From: Peptococcaceae bacterium UBA4997
GTDB taxonomy: Bacteria; Bacillota; Dehalobacteriia; UBA4068; UBA4997
Assembly: GCA_002398485.1 (NCBI GenBank)
Contig: DGYV01000039.1
Coordinates: forward strand, 24,675-45,671
Length of the DNA stretch: 20,997 nucleotides
Direction: 5' to 3'
Shown: piece after piece, positions 1-9,247 of the stretch
How the letters are laid out: every line of letters starts with the position of its first letter
How positions within the stretch are numbered: position 1 is the first letter of the stretch
Made by a program: the position numbers and the translations under genes
The notes under the pieces: generated by a model
Seen by the model: only the letters and a program-made list of their open reading frames with translations
What the model was told of the DNA's origin: nothing
Databases searched by the model: none

Positions 1-17
1 GTGTGCTCTTCCGATCT
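1..17. other. Illumina adapter remnant
   Basis: The first 17 bases, GTGTGCTCTTCCGATCT, are identical to the 3' end of the Illumina TruSeq/multiplexing read-2 adapter. They are not genomic. The coding frame of the neighbouring activase should be considered interrupted at base 18, and any residues read from bases 1-17 ignored. Confidence 0.95.
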
Positions 18-970
18 ACATTGCCCTTGTATTCGCCAAGCTCACCCAGCGGTACTTGGTCTTGGGCATGACGCTGGCAAAAAGCCGCATATTCCACAGG
101 GTCTTTGAATAAAGCAGGCAAAGCATTGGCTCCGTAATTATCCATTTTCAAGTTTTCAATGCGTCTTATCAAATCACCGCAGCTGAAGGTTTCGGGAAGC
201 TCGCCGCCGTAAACGGCGCTGCCCATAGCCACAAAATATTTGCCCAGTTTAGGGAAAAGAGCGTTTTCGGGCCGGAGTTTAAGGGTTTCCGCAAAACGCT
301 GCCTTAAACCTTCAAAATAGCTTAAAGGACCACCCAAAAACAATACCTTGCCTTCTATTTTGCGTCCCTGAGCCAGGCCTGTAATGGTTTGATCCACCAC
401 AGCCTGGAAAATGCTTGCAGCTATATCCTTTTTATTGGCACCCTGGTTCAAAAGCGGCTGTATATCCGACTTTGCGAAAACACCGCAGCGGGAAGCTATC
501 TCATATATCTTTTCATGCTCCAGGCTCAGGCGGTCCAGTTCTTCTGCCGAAATATCCAGAAGCGTTGCCATTTGGTCAATAAAAGCACCCGTACCGCCGG
601 CACAGGTACCATTCATCCTTTCTTCCAAACCGCCCGTTAAAAAGATTATTTTGGCATCCTCACCGCCAAGTTCTATTACTACATCCGCATCGGGCACTTC
701 TTTTTCCACAATCAAGGTAAGCGCATAGACCTCTTGCACAAAGGGCAAATGACAGCTTTTGGCTATGCCCATACCCGCAGAGCCTGCTACAGCTAGCTTT
801 ACGGGGGCATCGCCCAAAATCACCGCCAATTCCGAAAGCATAAGTGCCAAGTTTTCCTGAATTTTGGAAAAGTGCCTTTTGTAATTCTTATAAATTATTT
901 TATTCTGATCATCCACAGCCACGATCTTCACCGTGGTTGAACCAACATCCATTCCTACTTTATAACACAT
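18..970 (-). CDS. 2-hydroxyacyl-CoA dehydratase activase, large form (3' part missing)
   Basis: About 317 N-terminal codons of an ASKHA-fold ATPase of the BcrAD/BadFG/HgdC family. These proteins use ATP hydrolysis to push one electron into 2-hydroxyacyl-CoA dehydratases or benzoyl-CoA reductases. Visible are the phosphate-1 loop DVGSTT (residues 8-13), ELGGEDAK (about 100-107), the glycine-rich NGTCAGGTGAFIDQ (about 120-133), and SRCGVFAKSDIQPLL with Cys about 162, matching the cysteine that ligates the bridging [4Fe-4S] cluster in HgdC. The wording (RMNGTCAGGTG, SDIQPLLNQG) resembles the large activases of roughly 1400 residues with a C-terminal DUF2229 region rather than the 260-aa HgdC type, but the rest lies beyond the contig edge. 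The ATG at 968-970 has an AGGAGG box about 6 nt upstream. No dehydratase subunit is visible here. Family assignment is secure; its partner is unknown. Confidence 0.88.
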
Positions 971-1062
971 GGCGCCCTCCTGTAATTTGGCGTATAGTTA
1001 TATTATTGCGGGGATCAAACTTTAATTTCACCTATTAAAATATAAATTTTATCTTAAAGTTT

Positions 1063-1091
1063 ATTATAGCACGCCCACTGTTTAGGTACAA
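1063..1091 (-). promoter_or_regulatory. Promoter for the activase gene
   Basis: On the minus strand, TTGTAC (1086-1091) and a perfect TATAAT (1063-1068) are separated by 17 bp, with TGC directly before the -10 (extended -10). The predicted start lies about 85 nt upstream of the activase ATG. The -10 is strong and the -35 weak. Confidence 0.5.
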
Positions 1092-1180
1092 TAAATATAA
1101 AATTATTTATATTCTTCACCCGGGAAAAAATACTATACAAACAAACTGACCCAAGAAAAACAAAACATCTAAAACTAGAA

Positions 1181-1208
1181 AAAGAAGCCGCATACTACGG
1201 CTTCTTTT
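1181..1208 (-). terminator. Intrinsic terminator of prsA
   Basis: On the minus strand, AAGAAGCCG and CGGCTTCTT form a 9-bp stem around a 7-nt loop, followed by a T run. It lies about 40 nt past the prsA stop. The A run on the other side makes it formally bidirectional, but no plus-strand gene leads into it. Confidence 0.85.
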
Positions 1209-1247
1209 ATACTAATTTAAATCACATAGGATTTTATTAAGGCAAAT

Positions 1248-2336
1248 TTATTTTGCAGTATTATCGGCTGCGGTATCATCAGTAAGGGCCGGTTTATCTG
1301 TGCCTTCTGTGCCTTCAGCGGCAGGAGCAGCAGGGTTAGAATATTTTGCTTCATATTCTTTTTCTACTTTTACATTTTCCATAAGCTCATCCAAAGCCGC
1401 ACTGTAAGCATCTTCCTTTTCGCTTGAGGACAATTCATCGATGATGCTTTGCTTCAAATCCTCAAATTTATCCGTGCAGGCTTCCAACTTGATAATATGA
1501 TAGCCAAAGCTGGTTTCAACAGGAGTTTTGGTATATTCGCCAACCTTGGTAAGAGCAAAAGCTGCCTTGTTGAATTCATCCACATAGGTGGAGGTATCAC
1601 GGGTTACGGTTTGGCTCAAAGAGCCGCCGGAAGTGGCTGTGGAATCGTCATTGTTTTGAGTAGCTATAGCGGCAAAATCACCGCCGTTTTCCAGTTCCTT
1701 GATAAAGCCTTCGGCTTTCTTTTTAATGGCCGCCTTATCTGCCTCAGTAGCATCATCCTTTATTTCCAAAAAGATATGTGCAAACTGCTTGGTGATATAT
1801 TTATCAGGGTCAGCTTCAAAAGCTGCTTTGGCATCCTCATCGGCAACCGTGATATCCTTGGTTACTTCATTGTAATAAGCTTCGCCCAAGAGTTGGCTTT
1901 CTACCAGCCAGGAAATATCATTTTCCGTCATTTCGTTTTCTTGGAGCCAGGTTTTATAAGCATCATCACTTTCAAAGGAGGATTTCTCCTCTGCCAAAAG
2001 CTTGGTTTTTTCCTCTTCATCTATTTGGAGGCCCATATCCACAGCGGCTCCACGCACTGCGGCAATTTCCTTTAACATTTGTGCTGCCTGAGCCTCTATA
2101 TAATACAAGTACTGGGCACCTTCCTCGCTTTCAAAGTCAATACCATATGAAGAAAGATAATCCTTAGTACTCTTCATGTAGTAATTGAACACGCCCTGCG
2201 GCACATCCTGGCCATTCACTTTCATAACCGAATTTTCCACAGGAGTTAAACTGGGCCCACCGCAAGCCGTAACCGCTATGCAGGCAATAACCAAAACAGC
2301 AATAAGTGCTATACCTTTTAATAAATGTTTTTTCAA
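1248..2336 (-). CDS. prsA: PrsA/SurA-like peptidyl-prolyl cis-trans isomerase lipoprotein
   Basis: Extracytoplasmic parvulin-type foldase that assists folding of exported proteins. The N-terminus is a lipoprotein signal: KKHLLK, a hydrophobic stretch, then a lipobox ending VTAC with the Cys at about residue 25. A SurA_N-like helical region follows (about 40-165). The PPIC/rotamase domain spans about 180-300, with the typical ending SFGYHIIKLEA. The C-terminal tail is low-complexity, rich in Ala, Glu, Thr and Asp. I chose the TTG at 2334-2336, giving 362 aa: it has TAGGAGGT 7 nt upstream and gives a normal signal peptide. An ATG eight codons earlier (2358-2360) would place the ribosome binding site inside the gene. 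It lies 86 nt after mfd, with its own promoter and terminator. Confidence 0.92.
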   Translation of the reverse strand: MKKHLLKGIALIAVLVIACIAVTACGGPSLTPVENSVMKVNGQDVPQGVFNYYMKSTKDYLSSYGIDFESEEGAQYLYYIEAQAAQMLKEIAAVRGAAVDMGLQIDEEEKTKLLAEEKSSFESDDAYKTWLQENEMTENDISWLVESQLLGEAYYNEVTKDITVADEDAKAAFEADPDKYITKQFAHIFLEIKDDATEADKAAIKKKAEGFIKELENGGDFAAIATQNNDDSTATSGGSLSQTVTRDTSTYVDEFNKAAFALTKVGEYTKTPVETSFGYHIIKLEACTDKFEDLKQSIIDELSSSEKEDAYSAALDELMENVKVEKEYEAKYSNPAAPAAEGTEGTDKPALTDDTAADNTAK

Positions 2337-2409
2337 AATATTACCTCCTAAAACCATCAAATAAAACCTTGTTGATAGTTTTGTAATTAAAAATCCATCA
2401 CACCTTGTG

Positions 2410-2438
2410 ATTATAACACAGATTAACCCTGTTGGAAA
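2410..2438 (-). promoter_or_regulatory. prsA promoter with overlapping palindrome
   Basis: On the minus strand, a TTTCCA -35, 17 bp, and a perfect TATAAT (2410-2415) preceded by TGT (extended -10). The -35 lies inside the last codons of mfd. A perfect inverted repeat ATCACA-N3-TGTGAT (2397-2411) overlaps the end of the -10 and the expected start site, as a repressor operator or a 5' hairpin would. Confidence 0.6.
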
Positions 2439-5400
2439 GCAAATAATTCCTCCAAAAAGCCCAAAAGTATAAGCAAACGCTTATCCTGAGGACCTTGACC
2501 AATATGAAAATGAATGGCAAAATTCTTTTGGCTTTTGTAACTTACAAGCTTGCCATAACGCTCGGCTGTTTTTACCAGTGTTATACCACTTAAAGTATGA
2601 TCGGCATGGAAAGTAATTACCAGATTATGCCCTTTTTGTAAAATAGAAGCAATATCTAATTTGAATGCCCAATATTTGATTTTACCGATTTGAAATAAAT
2701 TATTTACTACTTGTGGTGGTTCACCATAGCGATCCGCAATTTCCTCTTTAAGGGCATCAATCTCCTCCAAGCCCGCAGCAGCTATACGCTTGTATATTTC
2801 AACTTTTAGATCGCTATCCGCAATGTAAGTATCGGGTATATAGGCATTTACGCCCAAATCCAGTTGGGGTGCTTCCTTCTCTTTTACCAGTTCCCGGGTG
2901 CCAAGCTGTTTTTCCATTTCCTCCGCTACCAAACGGCAGTACATATCAAAACCTACCGCGGCAATATGCCCGTGCTGTTCGGGGCCCAAGATATTGCCTG
3001 CTCCCCTTATTTCCATATCTCTTAGCGCTATTTTGAAACCTGAGCCCAGCTCTGTGAAATCACGTATCGCTACCAAGCGCTTTTTGGCCTGCTCATTGAT
3101 TATTTTATCCTTATGATAGGTAAAATAAGCATAAGCCTGACGGTTGGAGCGCCCAATACGGCCACGCAGCTGATAAAGCTGAGCTAGCCCCAAACAATCG
3201 GCGTCATGCACAATAAGAGTATTGACATTAGCTATATCCAGCCCGCTTTCGGCAATGGTGGTACAGATTAGCACATCGCTTTCACCGTTGATAAAGGCTG
3301 TCATCACTTTTTCCAGCTCTCGTTCGGGCATTTGGCCGTGCGCCACAGCAATGCGGGCCTCCGGCACCAGCGTTTGCAAATCTTCCTTTGTGCGCTCTAT
3401 ATCCATAACCTTATTGTGCACGAAATAAACCTGCCCGTTCCTTTCTAGCTCCCTTCTTACCGCTTCCTGAACCAAACGTGGATGATACTCCACCACATAG
3501 GTTTGTACAGGGTGCCTGTCTTCAGGCGGAGTATTGATAACGCTCATATCCCTTATGCCCACCAAAGACATATGCAAAGTACGGGGTATGGGGGTTGCGG
3601 AAAGGGTAAGGACATCCACATTTTCTTTCCAAGTTTTCATTTTTTCTTTGTGAGCCACGCCAAAACGCTGCTCCTCATCTATTATCAACAAACCCAGATC
3701 CCTGAATTTTATATCCTTGGAAAGCAGGCGGTGTGTGCCTATGAGTATATCCACCTTGCCTTCGGCCACACTTGTCAAAAGCAGTTTTTGCTCCTTGGCA
3801 GAAACAAAACGGCTTATTACCCCTACTTTTACAGGATAACCTTGCAGCCTTTCCACAAAAGTAGTGTAATGCTGCTGAGCCAAAAGTGTGGTAGGCACCA
3901 AAACCGCTACTTGCTTGCCGTCCATTACGGCCTTAAAAGCTGCCCGTAGCGCTACCTCCGTTTTACCGTAGCCTACATCACCGCATAAAAGCCTATCCAT
4001 GGGCTTATTTTTTTCCATATCGCTTTTTATTTCTTCCGCTGCCTGCAATTGATCGGGGGTTTCAGTATAGGGAAAGCTATCCTCGAATTCCTTCTGCCAT
4101 GGCGTATCAGGAGCAAAACTATAGCCCTTGGTTTGCTGGCGCGCCGTATAAAGCTTTAACAGATCCTCCGCCAATTCCTGCACGGAAGCCTTCACCTTAG
4201 CCTTTACCCTTTGCCACTGATTACCGCCAAGCTTATAAAGCTTGGGGGAGGTGCCCTCATTACCTATATATTTTTGCACCAGATCCATTTGATCCACAGG
4301 CACAAAAAGCTTATCATTGCCTGCATAGTGTATCTCCAGGTAATCTCCGGCAAGATCCTCCACGGTTATTCTTTTGATGCCTATATATTTACCGATACCA
4401 TGGTTAGCGTGAACTACATAATCGCCTGCCTGCAAATCCACAAAGTTTTCCAAAACTTGACCTTTTGAGCCTGTGCGGCGGCTCAAGCTTTTGGCTTCCC
4501 GACCCAAAAGCTCCTTTTCCGTGATCACGGCAAATTTGCCCTCATTATAGACATAACCGCTGCTAAAAGGCACAGTATCCACCAGCCCCGCACCTATATC
4601 ATAATCCTTCAACAGCTCTGTAAGCTTGGCCTTCCTTACCTGTGAAGAAGCACAAAAATACAAGTGGTAACTGTTTTTTTGCCAATAGTGTATATCCTCG
4701 GCCAAGAGTTCCATGTTACCCGTATAAGAAGGAATAATGTGTGTGGTAACGGCAAAATGAGCGCCCAAATTCCAGCCACCTTTACCGTTCAGCAAACCAA
4801 AGCCCAAAAGATTTTTCTGAATAAGCTTTTCTCTTATTTCCGCTAAACCAAAAAAATTATCACCAAAAGCGGGAATTATTTGCCCTGCCTCTACCATTTC
4901 GTAGTAATAGGAAAGCCTTTCTTCCTCCATATTTTGAAGAACCGTGGCACTGGCTTCGGGCTCATCTATAACTACCAAACCACCTTCGGGCAAATAATCG
5001 CACAGATGCGCTTTTTTAGGGTACAAAAGGCTGAAAAACTGCTCCATCCCATTGACCCATTGGCATTCGCCCATTTGCTCCAAAAGAGGCGAAAATTTTT
5101 CCCTAAGGTTGCGGCGGGGCATGCCTTTCAAAGCATTCAAAGCTTTGTTATAAGCCGTAGTGAGCCTGGGTATGCCCTGCTGCAAAATATCGCTGTTCAA
5201 AACAAGTTCCCGCGCGGGCGCAAGCCAAATACCGTTTTTAACCACACCCTGTGAACGCTGGCTTGCGGCATCGAAATAGCGCATGCTTTCTATTTCCGTA
5301 TCAAAAAACTCCAAGCGTACTGGCATTTTGACTGTTAAGGGGAAAATATCCACTATACCGCCACGCACACTAAAGGTTCCTGGGGTATCCACCATTTTTT

Positions 5401-5896
5401 CACGGCTGTAACCCATAATGGCAAGCTTTGACGCTAATTCATCCAATTCAAAATCAACACCAACTTTTAAATAAACATGGCCTTCAGCAAAAATATGTTT
5501 CGGCACCAAAGCACGGGTACTTGCGCCTGCCCAAGCCACAACTATTACCTTTTCCCCACGGGCAAGGCTGGAAAGTGCAGCAATCCTACGGCTGCTGAGC
5601 TCCGGATTATAAGCATAGATTTCAAAAGGCATCAAAGCCAGGCGTGGGAAAAAAAGCACCTTCTCTTCAGGCAGGCAGGCACTTAAATTCTGCTGCCAAA
5701 GCTGAGCCGCTTCTATTGTTGCTGTAATAATTACCATTGACCGCGGGCTCTTCAAAAATTCAGCCGCTACCCAGGCCGCCTTGGCAGAATCCGCCAAGCC
5801 TGAAACCATAGGGTTTTGGCCTTGCTGAAGAGCATTAAATACCTCTTGATATTTGGTATCTGCCTGCCAGTTCTGCTGTATGGTTTTCTCTAACAA
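2423..5896 (-). CDS. mfd: Transcription-repair coupling factor Mfd
   Basis: A 1157-aa superfamily-2 DNA translocase that removes RNA polymerase stalled at lesions and recruits UvrA. The length is normal for Mfd. Domains in order: UvrB-like N-terminal module (about 1-350, including TFSVRGGIVDIFPL); CarD-like RNA-polymerase-interacting domain near residue 497 (GDYVVHANHGIGKYIGI); Walker A GDVGYGKTE near 640; DEEQRFGV near 740; LSATPIPRTLHMSL just after; QLRGRIGRS near 912; and the C-terminal TRCF domain (IADRYGEPPQ near 1053) that regulates UvrA binding. The start is TTG at 5894-5896 with GGAGG about 5 nt upstream, giving MLEKTIQ; no better ATG is present. It lies downstream of pth, as in Bacillus, but an intervening hairpin (5982-6006) suggests at least partial separation. 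No key motif is missing. Confidence 0.97.
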   Translation of the reverse strand: MLEKTIQQNWQADTKYQEVFNALQQGQNPMVSGLADSAKAAWVAAEFLKSPRSMVIITATIEAAQLWQQNLSACLPEEKVLFFPRLALMPFEIYAYNPELSSRRIAALSSLARGEKVIVVAWAGASTRALVPKHIFAEGHVYLKVGVDFELDELASKLAIMGYSREKMVDTPGTFSVRGGIVDIFPLTVKMPVRLEFFDTEIESMRYFDAASQRSQGVVKNGIWLAPARELVLNSDILQQGIPRLTTAYNKALNALKGMPRRNLREKFSPLLEQMGECQWVNGMEQFFSLLYPKKAHLCDYLPEGGLVVIDEPEASATVLQNMEEERLSYYYEMVEAGQIIPAFGDNFFGLAEIREKLIQKNLLGFGLLNGKGGWNLGAHFAVTTHIIPSYTGNMELLAEDIHYWQKNSYHLYFCASSQVRKAKLTELLKDYDIGAGLVDTVPFSSGYVYNEGKFAVITEKELLGREAKSLSRRTGSKGQVLENFVDLQAGDYVVHANHGIGKYIGIKRITVEDLAGDYLEIHYAGNDKLFVPVDQMDLVQKYIGNEGTSPKLYKLGGNQWQRVKAKVKASVQELAEDLLKLYTARQQTKGYSFAPDTPWQKEFEDSFPYTETPDQLQAAEEIKSDMEKNKPMDRLLCGDVGYGKTEVALRAAFKAVMDGKQVAVLVPTTLLAQQHYTTFVERLQGYPVKVGVISRFVSAKEQKLLLTSVAEGKVDILIGTHRLLSKDIKFRDLGLLIIDEEQRFGVAHKEKMKTWKENVDVLTLSATPIPRTLHMSLVGIRDMSVINTPPEDRHPVQTYVVEYHPRLVQEAVRRELERNGQVYFVHNKVMDIERTKEDLQTLVPEARIAVAHGQMPERELEKVMTAFINGESDVLICTTIAESGLDIANVNTLIVHDADCLGLAQLYQLRGRIGRSNRQAYAYFTYHKDKIINEQAKKRLVAIRDFTELGSGFKIALRDMEIRGAGNILGPEQHGHIAAVGFDMYCRLVAEEMEKQLGTRELVKEKEAPQLDLGVNAYIPDTYIADSDLKVEIYKRIAAAGLEEIDALKEEIADRYGEPPQVVNNLFQIGKIKYWAFKLDIASILQKGHNLVITFHADHTLSGITLVKTAERYGKLVSYKSQKNFAIHFHIGQGPQDKRLLILLGFLEELFAFQQG

Positions 5897-5981
5897 AGGA
5901 ACCTCCGAATTAAAACTTTTATTTTTATTATTTGATTACCTTTTTGAAAAATTACGGGAATTATTACTCAATTCTGATAAC

Positions 5982-6006
5982 ACAAAAAGGCAGACTAAAG
6001 CCTGCT
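5982..6006 (-). terminator. Terminator after pth
   Basis: On the minus strand, GCAGGC and GTCTGC (one G-U pair) form a 6-bp stem around TTTA, followed by CTTTTTG. It sits 37-60 nt after the pth stop. The stem is short, so read-through into mfd is likely. Confidence 0.55.
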
Positions 6007-6042
6007 CAAAAATTAAAACCAAACATTTTATAAGCCCATAAA

Positions 6043-6612
6043 CTATTCTGCAGGGGTTGCATTATAAATATTCATTACCTGGTTTATTTCGTGTTCCAGC
6101 CAATAAAAAGCTGCTTCCGCTGCTTTTGCAAGCACAGGCACCATTTCGGCCATGGCTTCTTTATCAAAATTTTGCAGTACATAATCCACTACTGTGCCAA
6201 CCAAAGGATGCCCGATACCTATTTTTACTCTGGGTATCTCATTAGTATGCGCATGAGCTATAACGGAAGCCATACCTTTGTGTCCGCCCGCACTGCCCTT
6301 GGAACGCACGCGCAATTGCCCCGGCAAGAGGTCCATATCATCATAAATGATCAATACATCCTGCCAGGATACATCATAATAGTTTACAGCATCGGCCACG
6401 GCCTCGCCGCTTAAATTCATAAAGGTTTGCGGCTTCAGCAAAATGATTTTTTCTCCCTTATAATGCCCTTCGGCAATTTGAGAGTTATGTTTGATTTTGC
6501 TGAAATCCCAGCCCAGCTTTTGGGCAACCATATCCACCGCCATAAAACCAACATTATGACGGTTTGACGCATATTTAAGCCCGGGATTCCCCAGCCCCGT
6601 TATGATTTTCAT
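6043..6612 (-). CDS. pth: Peptidyl-tRNA hydrolase
   Basis: A 189-aa cytosolic enzyme that cleaves peptidyl-tRNA released by abortive translation and so recycles tRNA. The family signature is complete: GLGNPGLKY at 6-14 with Asn9, catalytic His19 in NRHNVGF, FMNLSGEAV at 64-72 (Met65, Asn66 in the substrate site), DDMDLLPG with Asp92 orienting the catalytic His, and GSAGGHKGMAS in the base-contact loop. The ATG has AGGAG 6 nt upstream. It sits between prs and mfd as in Bacillus (spoVC), but the sporulation-associated fin gene usually next to it there is absent. The hairpin at 6698-6726 and the promoter at 6668-6695 suggest it starts its own transcript. Confidence 0.97.
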   Translation of the reverse strand: MKIITGLGNPGLKYASNRHNVGFMAVDMVAQKLGWDFSKIKHNSQIAEGHYKGEKIILLKPQTFMNLSGEAVADAVNYYDVSWQDVLIIYDDMDLLPGQLRVRSKGSAGGHKGMASVIAHAHTNEIPRVKIGIGHPLVGTVVDYVLQNFDKEAMAEMVPVLAKAAEAAFYWLEHEINQVMNIYNATPAE

Positions 6613-6667
6613 ATTTGCTCCTTTATTTATGATAAATATATAACTTTTTTAAATTATTTACTGGTTT

Positions 6668-6695
6668 ATAATACCATATTTATGAGATATTGAAA
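6668..6695 (-). promoter_or_regulatory. Promoter for pth
   Basis: On the minus strand, TTTCAA (6690-6695), 16 bp, and TATTAT (6668-6673) preceded by TGG (extended -10). It lies directly behind the prs terminator, in the right place to restart transcription for pth-mfd. Confidence 0.42.
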
Positions 6696-6697
6696 AG

Positions 6698-6726
6698 TAA
6701 AAAAGGCACTCTTAAAGTGCCCTTTT
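6698..6726 (-). terminator. Terminator of glmU-prs
   Basis: On the minus strand, GGCACT and AGTGCC form a stem around a 5-nt loop, followed by six T. It begins about 60 nt past the prs stop and closes the glmU-prs unit. Confidence 0.88.
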
Positions 6727-6782
6727 ATAACATTATATGCCAATATTTATAAACTTAAAGTTCCTGCTCTTGGCTTAACTAC

Positions 6783-7739
6783 TTAGTTTTCATCGAACAA
6801 ACGGCTTACGGAAAGATTTTCATGAATACGAATAATGGCTTCACCCAAAATGGGAGCCACGGAAACAACTTGTATTTTATCGCTTTGGCCTTGGATCTCG
6901 GGCCTTAAGGGTATGGTATTGGTAACCACTACTTCCTTAATACGTGAGTTATTGATCCTTTCCAAAGCCGGAGGCGTTAAAATAGAATGGGTACAACAGG
7001 CATAAACTTCTTTTGCCCCCGAACGCTCGATCAAAGCATTGGCACCCTGGGTGATTGTACCTGCCGTATCGATCATATCGTCTACCATAATTACAGTTTT
7101 ACCCGAAACATCACCGATGATATTCATAATTTCAGCCTTATTCGGCTCAGGACGGCGCTTATCGATAATAGCTAGCTCACTGCTTAACTTATCCGCAAGT
7201 AAACGAGCACGAGTAACACCACCGATATCCGGTGAAACAACTACAACATCCTTAAGTTTTTTGTTTTTGTAATATTCCGCAAGCAACGGCACACCCGGTA
7301 AATGATCCACCGGTATATCAAAAAAGCCCTGAATAGCATTGGCATGCAAATCCATAGCCACTATGCGGTCTGTGCCCGCCGCGGTTATCAGGTTCGCCAC
7401 CAATTTGGCGGAAATGGGATCACGGGCCTTCAGCTTACGCTCCTGACGAGCATAACCGTAATAAGGGACAATAGCAGTAATACGCTTGGCGGATGCCCTG
7501 CGCATAGCGTCGATCATAATCAAAAGCTCCATAATATTATCGTTTACCGGAGCACAGGTTGGTTGTACTATAAATACATCCATACCGCGGACACTTTCAT
7601 TGATTTCCATTTTAATTTCACCGTCCGCAAAGGTGGTAACCTTGGAATTGCCAATATTGATACCCAAATACTCACCGATTTCCATAGCTAAACCCGGATT
7701 GGCATTACCCATGAAAACCTTTAACTTTGGCGTGCTCAT
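6783..7739 (-). CDS. prs: Ribose-phosphate pyrophosphokinase (PRPP synthetase)
   Basis: A 318-aa class I enzyme that makes PRPP from ribose 5-phosphate and ATP, feeding purine, pyrimidine, NAD, histidine and tryptophan synthesis. Visible are [16 protein letters not shown] near the N-terminus, the catalytic flexible-loop region [17 protein letters not shown] (about 96-112), [11 protein letters not shown] (with Ile where many homologues have His), and the PRPP-binding signature [14 protein letters not shown] (about 215-230). The length fits the family. The ribosome binding site is unusual: AGGGGG about 10 nt upstream plus GAAGG closer, rather than the AGGAGG of the neighbours. It is co-directional with glmU 122 nt upstream, the classic glmU(gcaD)-prs pair linking sugar-nucleotide and PRPP supply. 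A weak TTGAAA-16-TATTAT lies just before the gene and could add local initiation. Confidence 0.97.
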   Translation of the reverse strand: MSTPKLKVFMGNANPGLAMEIGEYLGINIGNSKVTTFADGEIKMEINESVRGMDVFIVQPTCAPVNDNIMELLIMIDAMRRASAKRITAIVPYYGYARQERKLKARDPISAKLVANLITAAGTDRIVAMDLHANAIQGFFDIPVDHLPGVPLLAEYYKNKKLKDVVVVSPDIGGVTRARLLADKLSSELAIIDKRRPEPNKAEIMNIIGDVSGKTVIMVDDMIDTAGTITQGANALIERSGAKEVYACCTHSILTPPALERINNSRIKEVVVTNTIPLRPEIQGQSDKIQVVSVAPILGEAIIRIHENLSVSRLFDEN

Positions 7740-7861
7740 TTGCCTTCGTCCCCCTATAATACTGTTTATTATTCAATTTTCAAAAGATAGTACTGCATTG
7801 ACCTTGTATTATTCTAGTTCAAACATGTAAATTCCTGTTGAGAAACAGACTTTATTTGTAA

Positions 7862-9247
7862 TTATTTGTTGTTTTTTAGCTTTTCTCTAAGCTCTTTGCC
7901 CCTGCCTTCAAGGTTGCGCTGCTTGCCACGCGCAATTGCCAAATCATCCGCAGATACTTCCATGGTTATAGTGCTGCCTGCCGCCACATAAGCATTGGCA
8001 CCTATTTTTACGGGAGCCACCAAATTGGAATTGGAACCAATAAAGGCTCCATCTTCAATAATGGTTTGGAATTTATTAAAACCATCATAATTACAGGTAA
8101 TGGTACCGCAACCAATATTTACCTTACTGCCTACCACACTGTCGCCAACATAGCTTAAATGCGGAATTTTACTGCCCGCACCAATGTGTGATTTTTTTAG
8201 CTCTACAAAGTCGCCTACTTTGACGTTCTCTGCCAAAACCGTGCCGGGACGCAGATACGCAAAAGGCCCTATATTGGCAGCGTTTCCTATTACTACATCA
8301 TTGGTAACACTGCGCAGGATAGTGCATTTATCGCCCACTTTGGTATCGGTTATTTGGCTATCGGGACCGATTTCGCAATTTTTTCCTATAACAGTATTGC
8401 CTCTTAAGTGGCAGCCTGCGTAAATTACGGTATCCGCTCCCACCTCCACTTCCGTATCTATATAAGTATTAGCGGGATCCTGCACGGTAACACCCGCAAG
8501 CTGTAATTCGGTTATCTTACGTTTTCTTAATACCTGCTCGGCCATGGCAAGCTGTACCTTATCGTTCACACCCATGGTTTCCTGAAAATCAGCGGCAAGG
8601 CAGGCCGTTACTTTATGACCGTGTTCCACCAAAACTTTTACGGTATCGGTTAAATAATATTCACACTGGGCATTATCATTGGTAAGCTCGCAAAGTACTT
8701 CCTGAAGCAGACGCCAATCAAAAAAATAGGTGCCTGTATTGACTTCACAAATTTGCTTTTCTGCTTCTGTAGCATCTTTTTCTTCCACAATGCCTGTAAC
8801 AAAACCTTCCGCATTGCGAATGATCCTGCCATAACCATGTGGATTTTCGGTTTTAGCTGTAAGTACTGTACAAGCGGCTTTGCCTTGTTTGAATTCTTCC
8901 ATAAGAGCTTTCAAGGTTTTGGCAGTTAGAAGCGGAGTATCAGCACAGGCCACTAAGACCGCCCTTGTTTCCATAGACAAAAAAGGAATTGCTTGAATAA
9001 CAGCATGGCCCGTACCCAGTTGGGGACGCTGTACAACATATTCGGCAATATCTCCTAAAGTATCTTGCACTTCCCTGGAACTATGGCCTATTACCATATA
9101 GCATTTGCCTATGCCTGCTGAATGTACTTGGCTAAGCACCTGTTCCGCCATGGTTTTTCCTGCCACCTTATGCAATACCTTGGGCAGGTGTGATTTCATA
9201 CGCGTACCCTTGCCCGCGGCAAGGATAATAGCTGCTGTATTTTTCAT
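7862..9247 (-). CDS. glmU: Bifunctional UDP-GlcNAc pyrophosphorylase / glucosamine-1-P acetyltransferase
   Basis: A 461-aa cytosolic enzyme that acetylates glucosamine-1-phosphate and couples GlcNAc-1-P to UTP, giving UDP-GlcNAc for peptidoglycan and other envelope polymers. The N-terminal nucleotidyltransferase has LAAGKGTRMKSHLPKVLHKVAG (8-29) and GTGHAV. The C-terminal left-handed beta-helix from about residue 255 has many hexapeptide repeats (for example IGKNCEIGPDSQI). The acetyltransferase site is KIPHLSYVGD with the catalytic His at about 362, followed by GTITCNYDGFNK. The ATG has GGAGGT 6 nt upstream. No local promoter is convincing; the best candidate is about 300 nt upstream (9551-9559), implying a long leader. 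Confidence 0.97.
   Translation of the reverse strand: MKNTAAIILAAGKGTRMKSHLPKVLHKVAGKTMAEQVLSQVHSAGIGKCYMVIGHSSREVQDTLGDIAEYVVQRPQLGTGHAVIQAIPFLSMETRAVLVACADTPLLTAKTLKALMEEFKQGKAACTVLTAKTENPHGYGRIIRNAEGFVTGIVEEKDATEAEKQICEVNTGTYFFDWRLLQEVLCELTNDNAQCEYYLTDTVKVLVEHGHKVTACLAADFQETMGVNDKVQLAMAEQVLRKRKITELQLAGVTVQDPANTYIDTEVEVGADTVIYAGCHLRGNTVIGKNCEIGPDSQITDTKVGDKCTILRSVTNDVVIGNAANIGPFAYLRPGTVLAENVKVGDFVELKKSHIGAGSKIPHLSYVGDSVVGSKVNIGCGTITCNYDGFNKFQTIIEDGAFIGSNSNLVAPVKIGANAYVAAGSTITMEVSADDLAIARGKQRNLEGRGKELREKLKNNK

Noticed and set aside
1449..5686. Plus-strand ORFs of 60-208 codons opposite prsA and mfd
   Set aside because: They are antisense shadows of well-supported genes, lack ribosome binding sites and have no recognisable domains.
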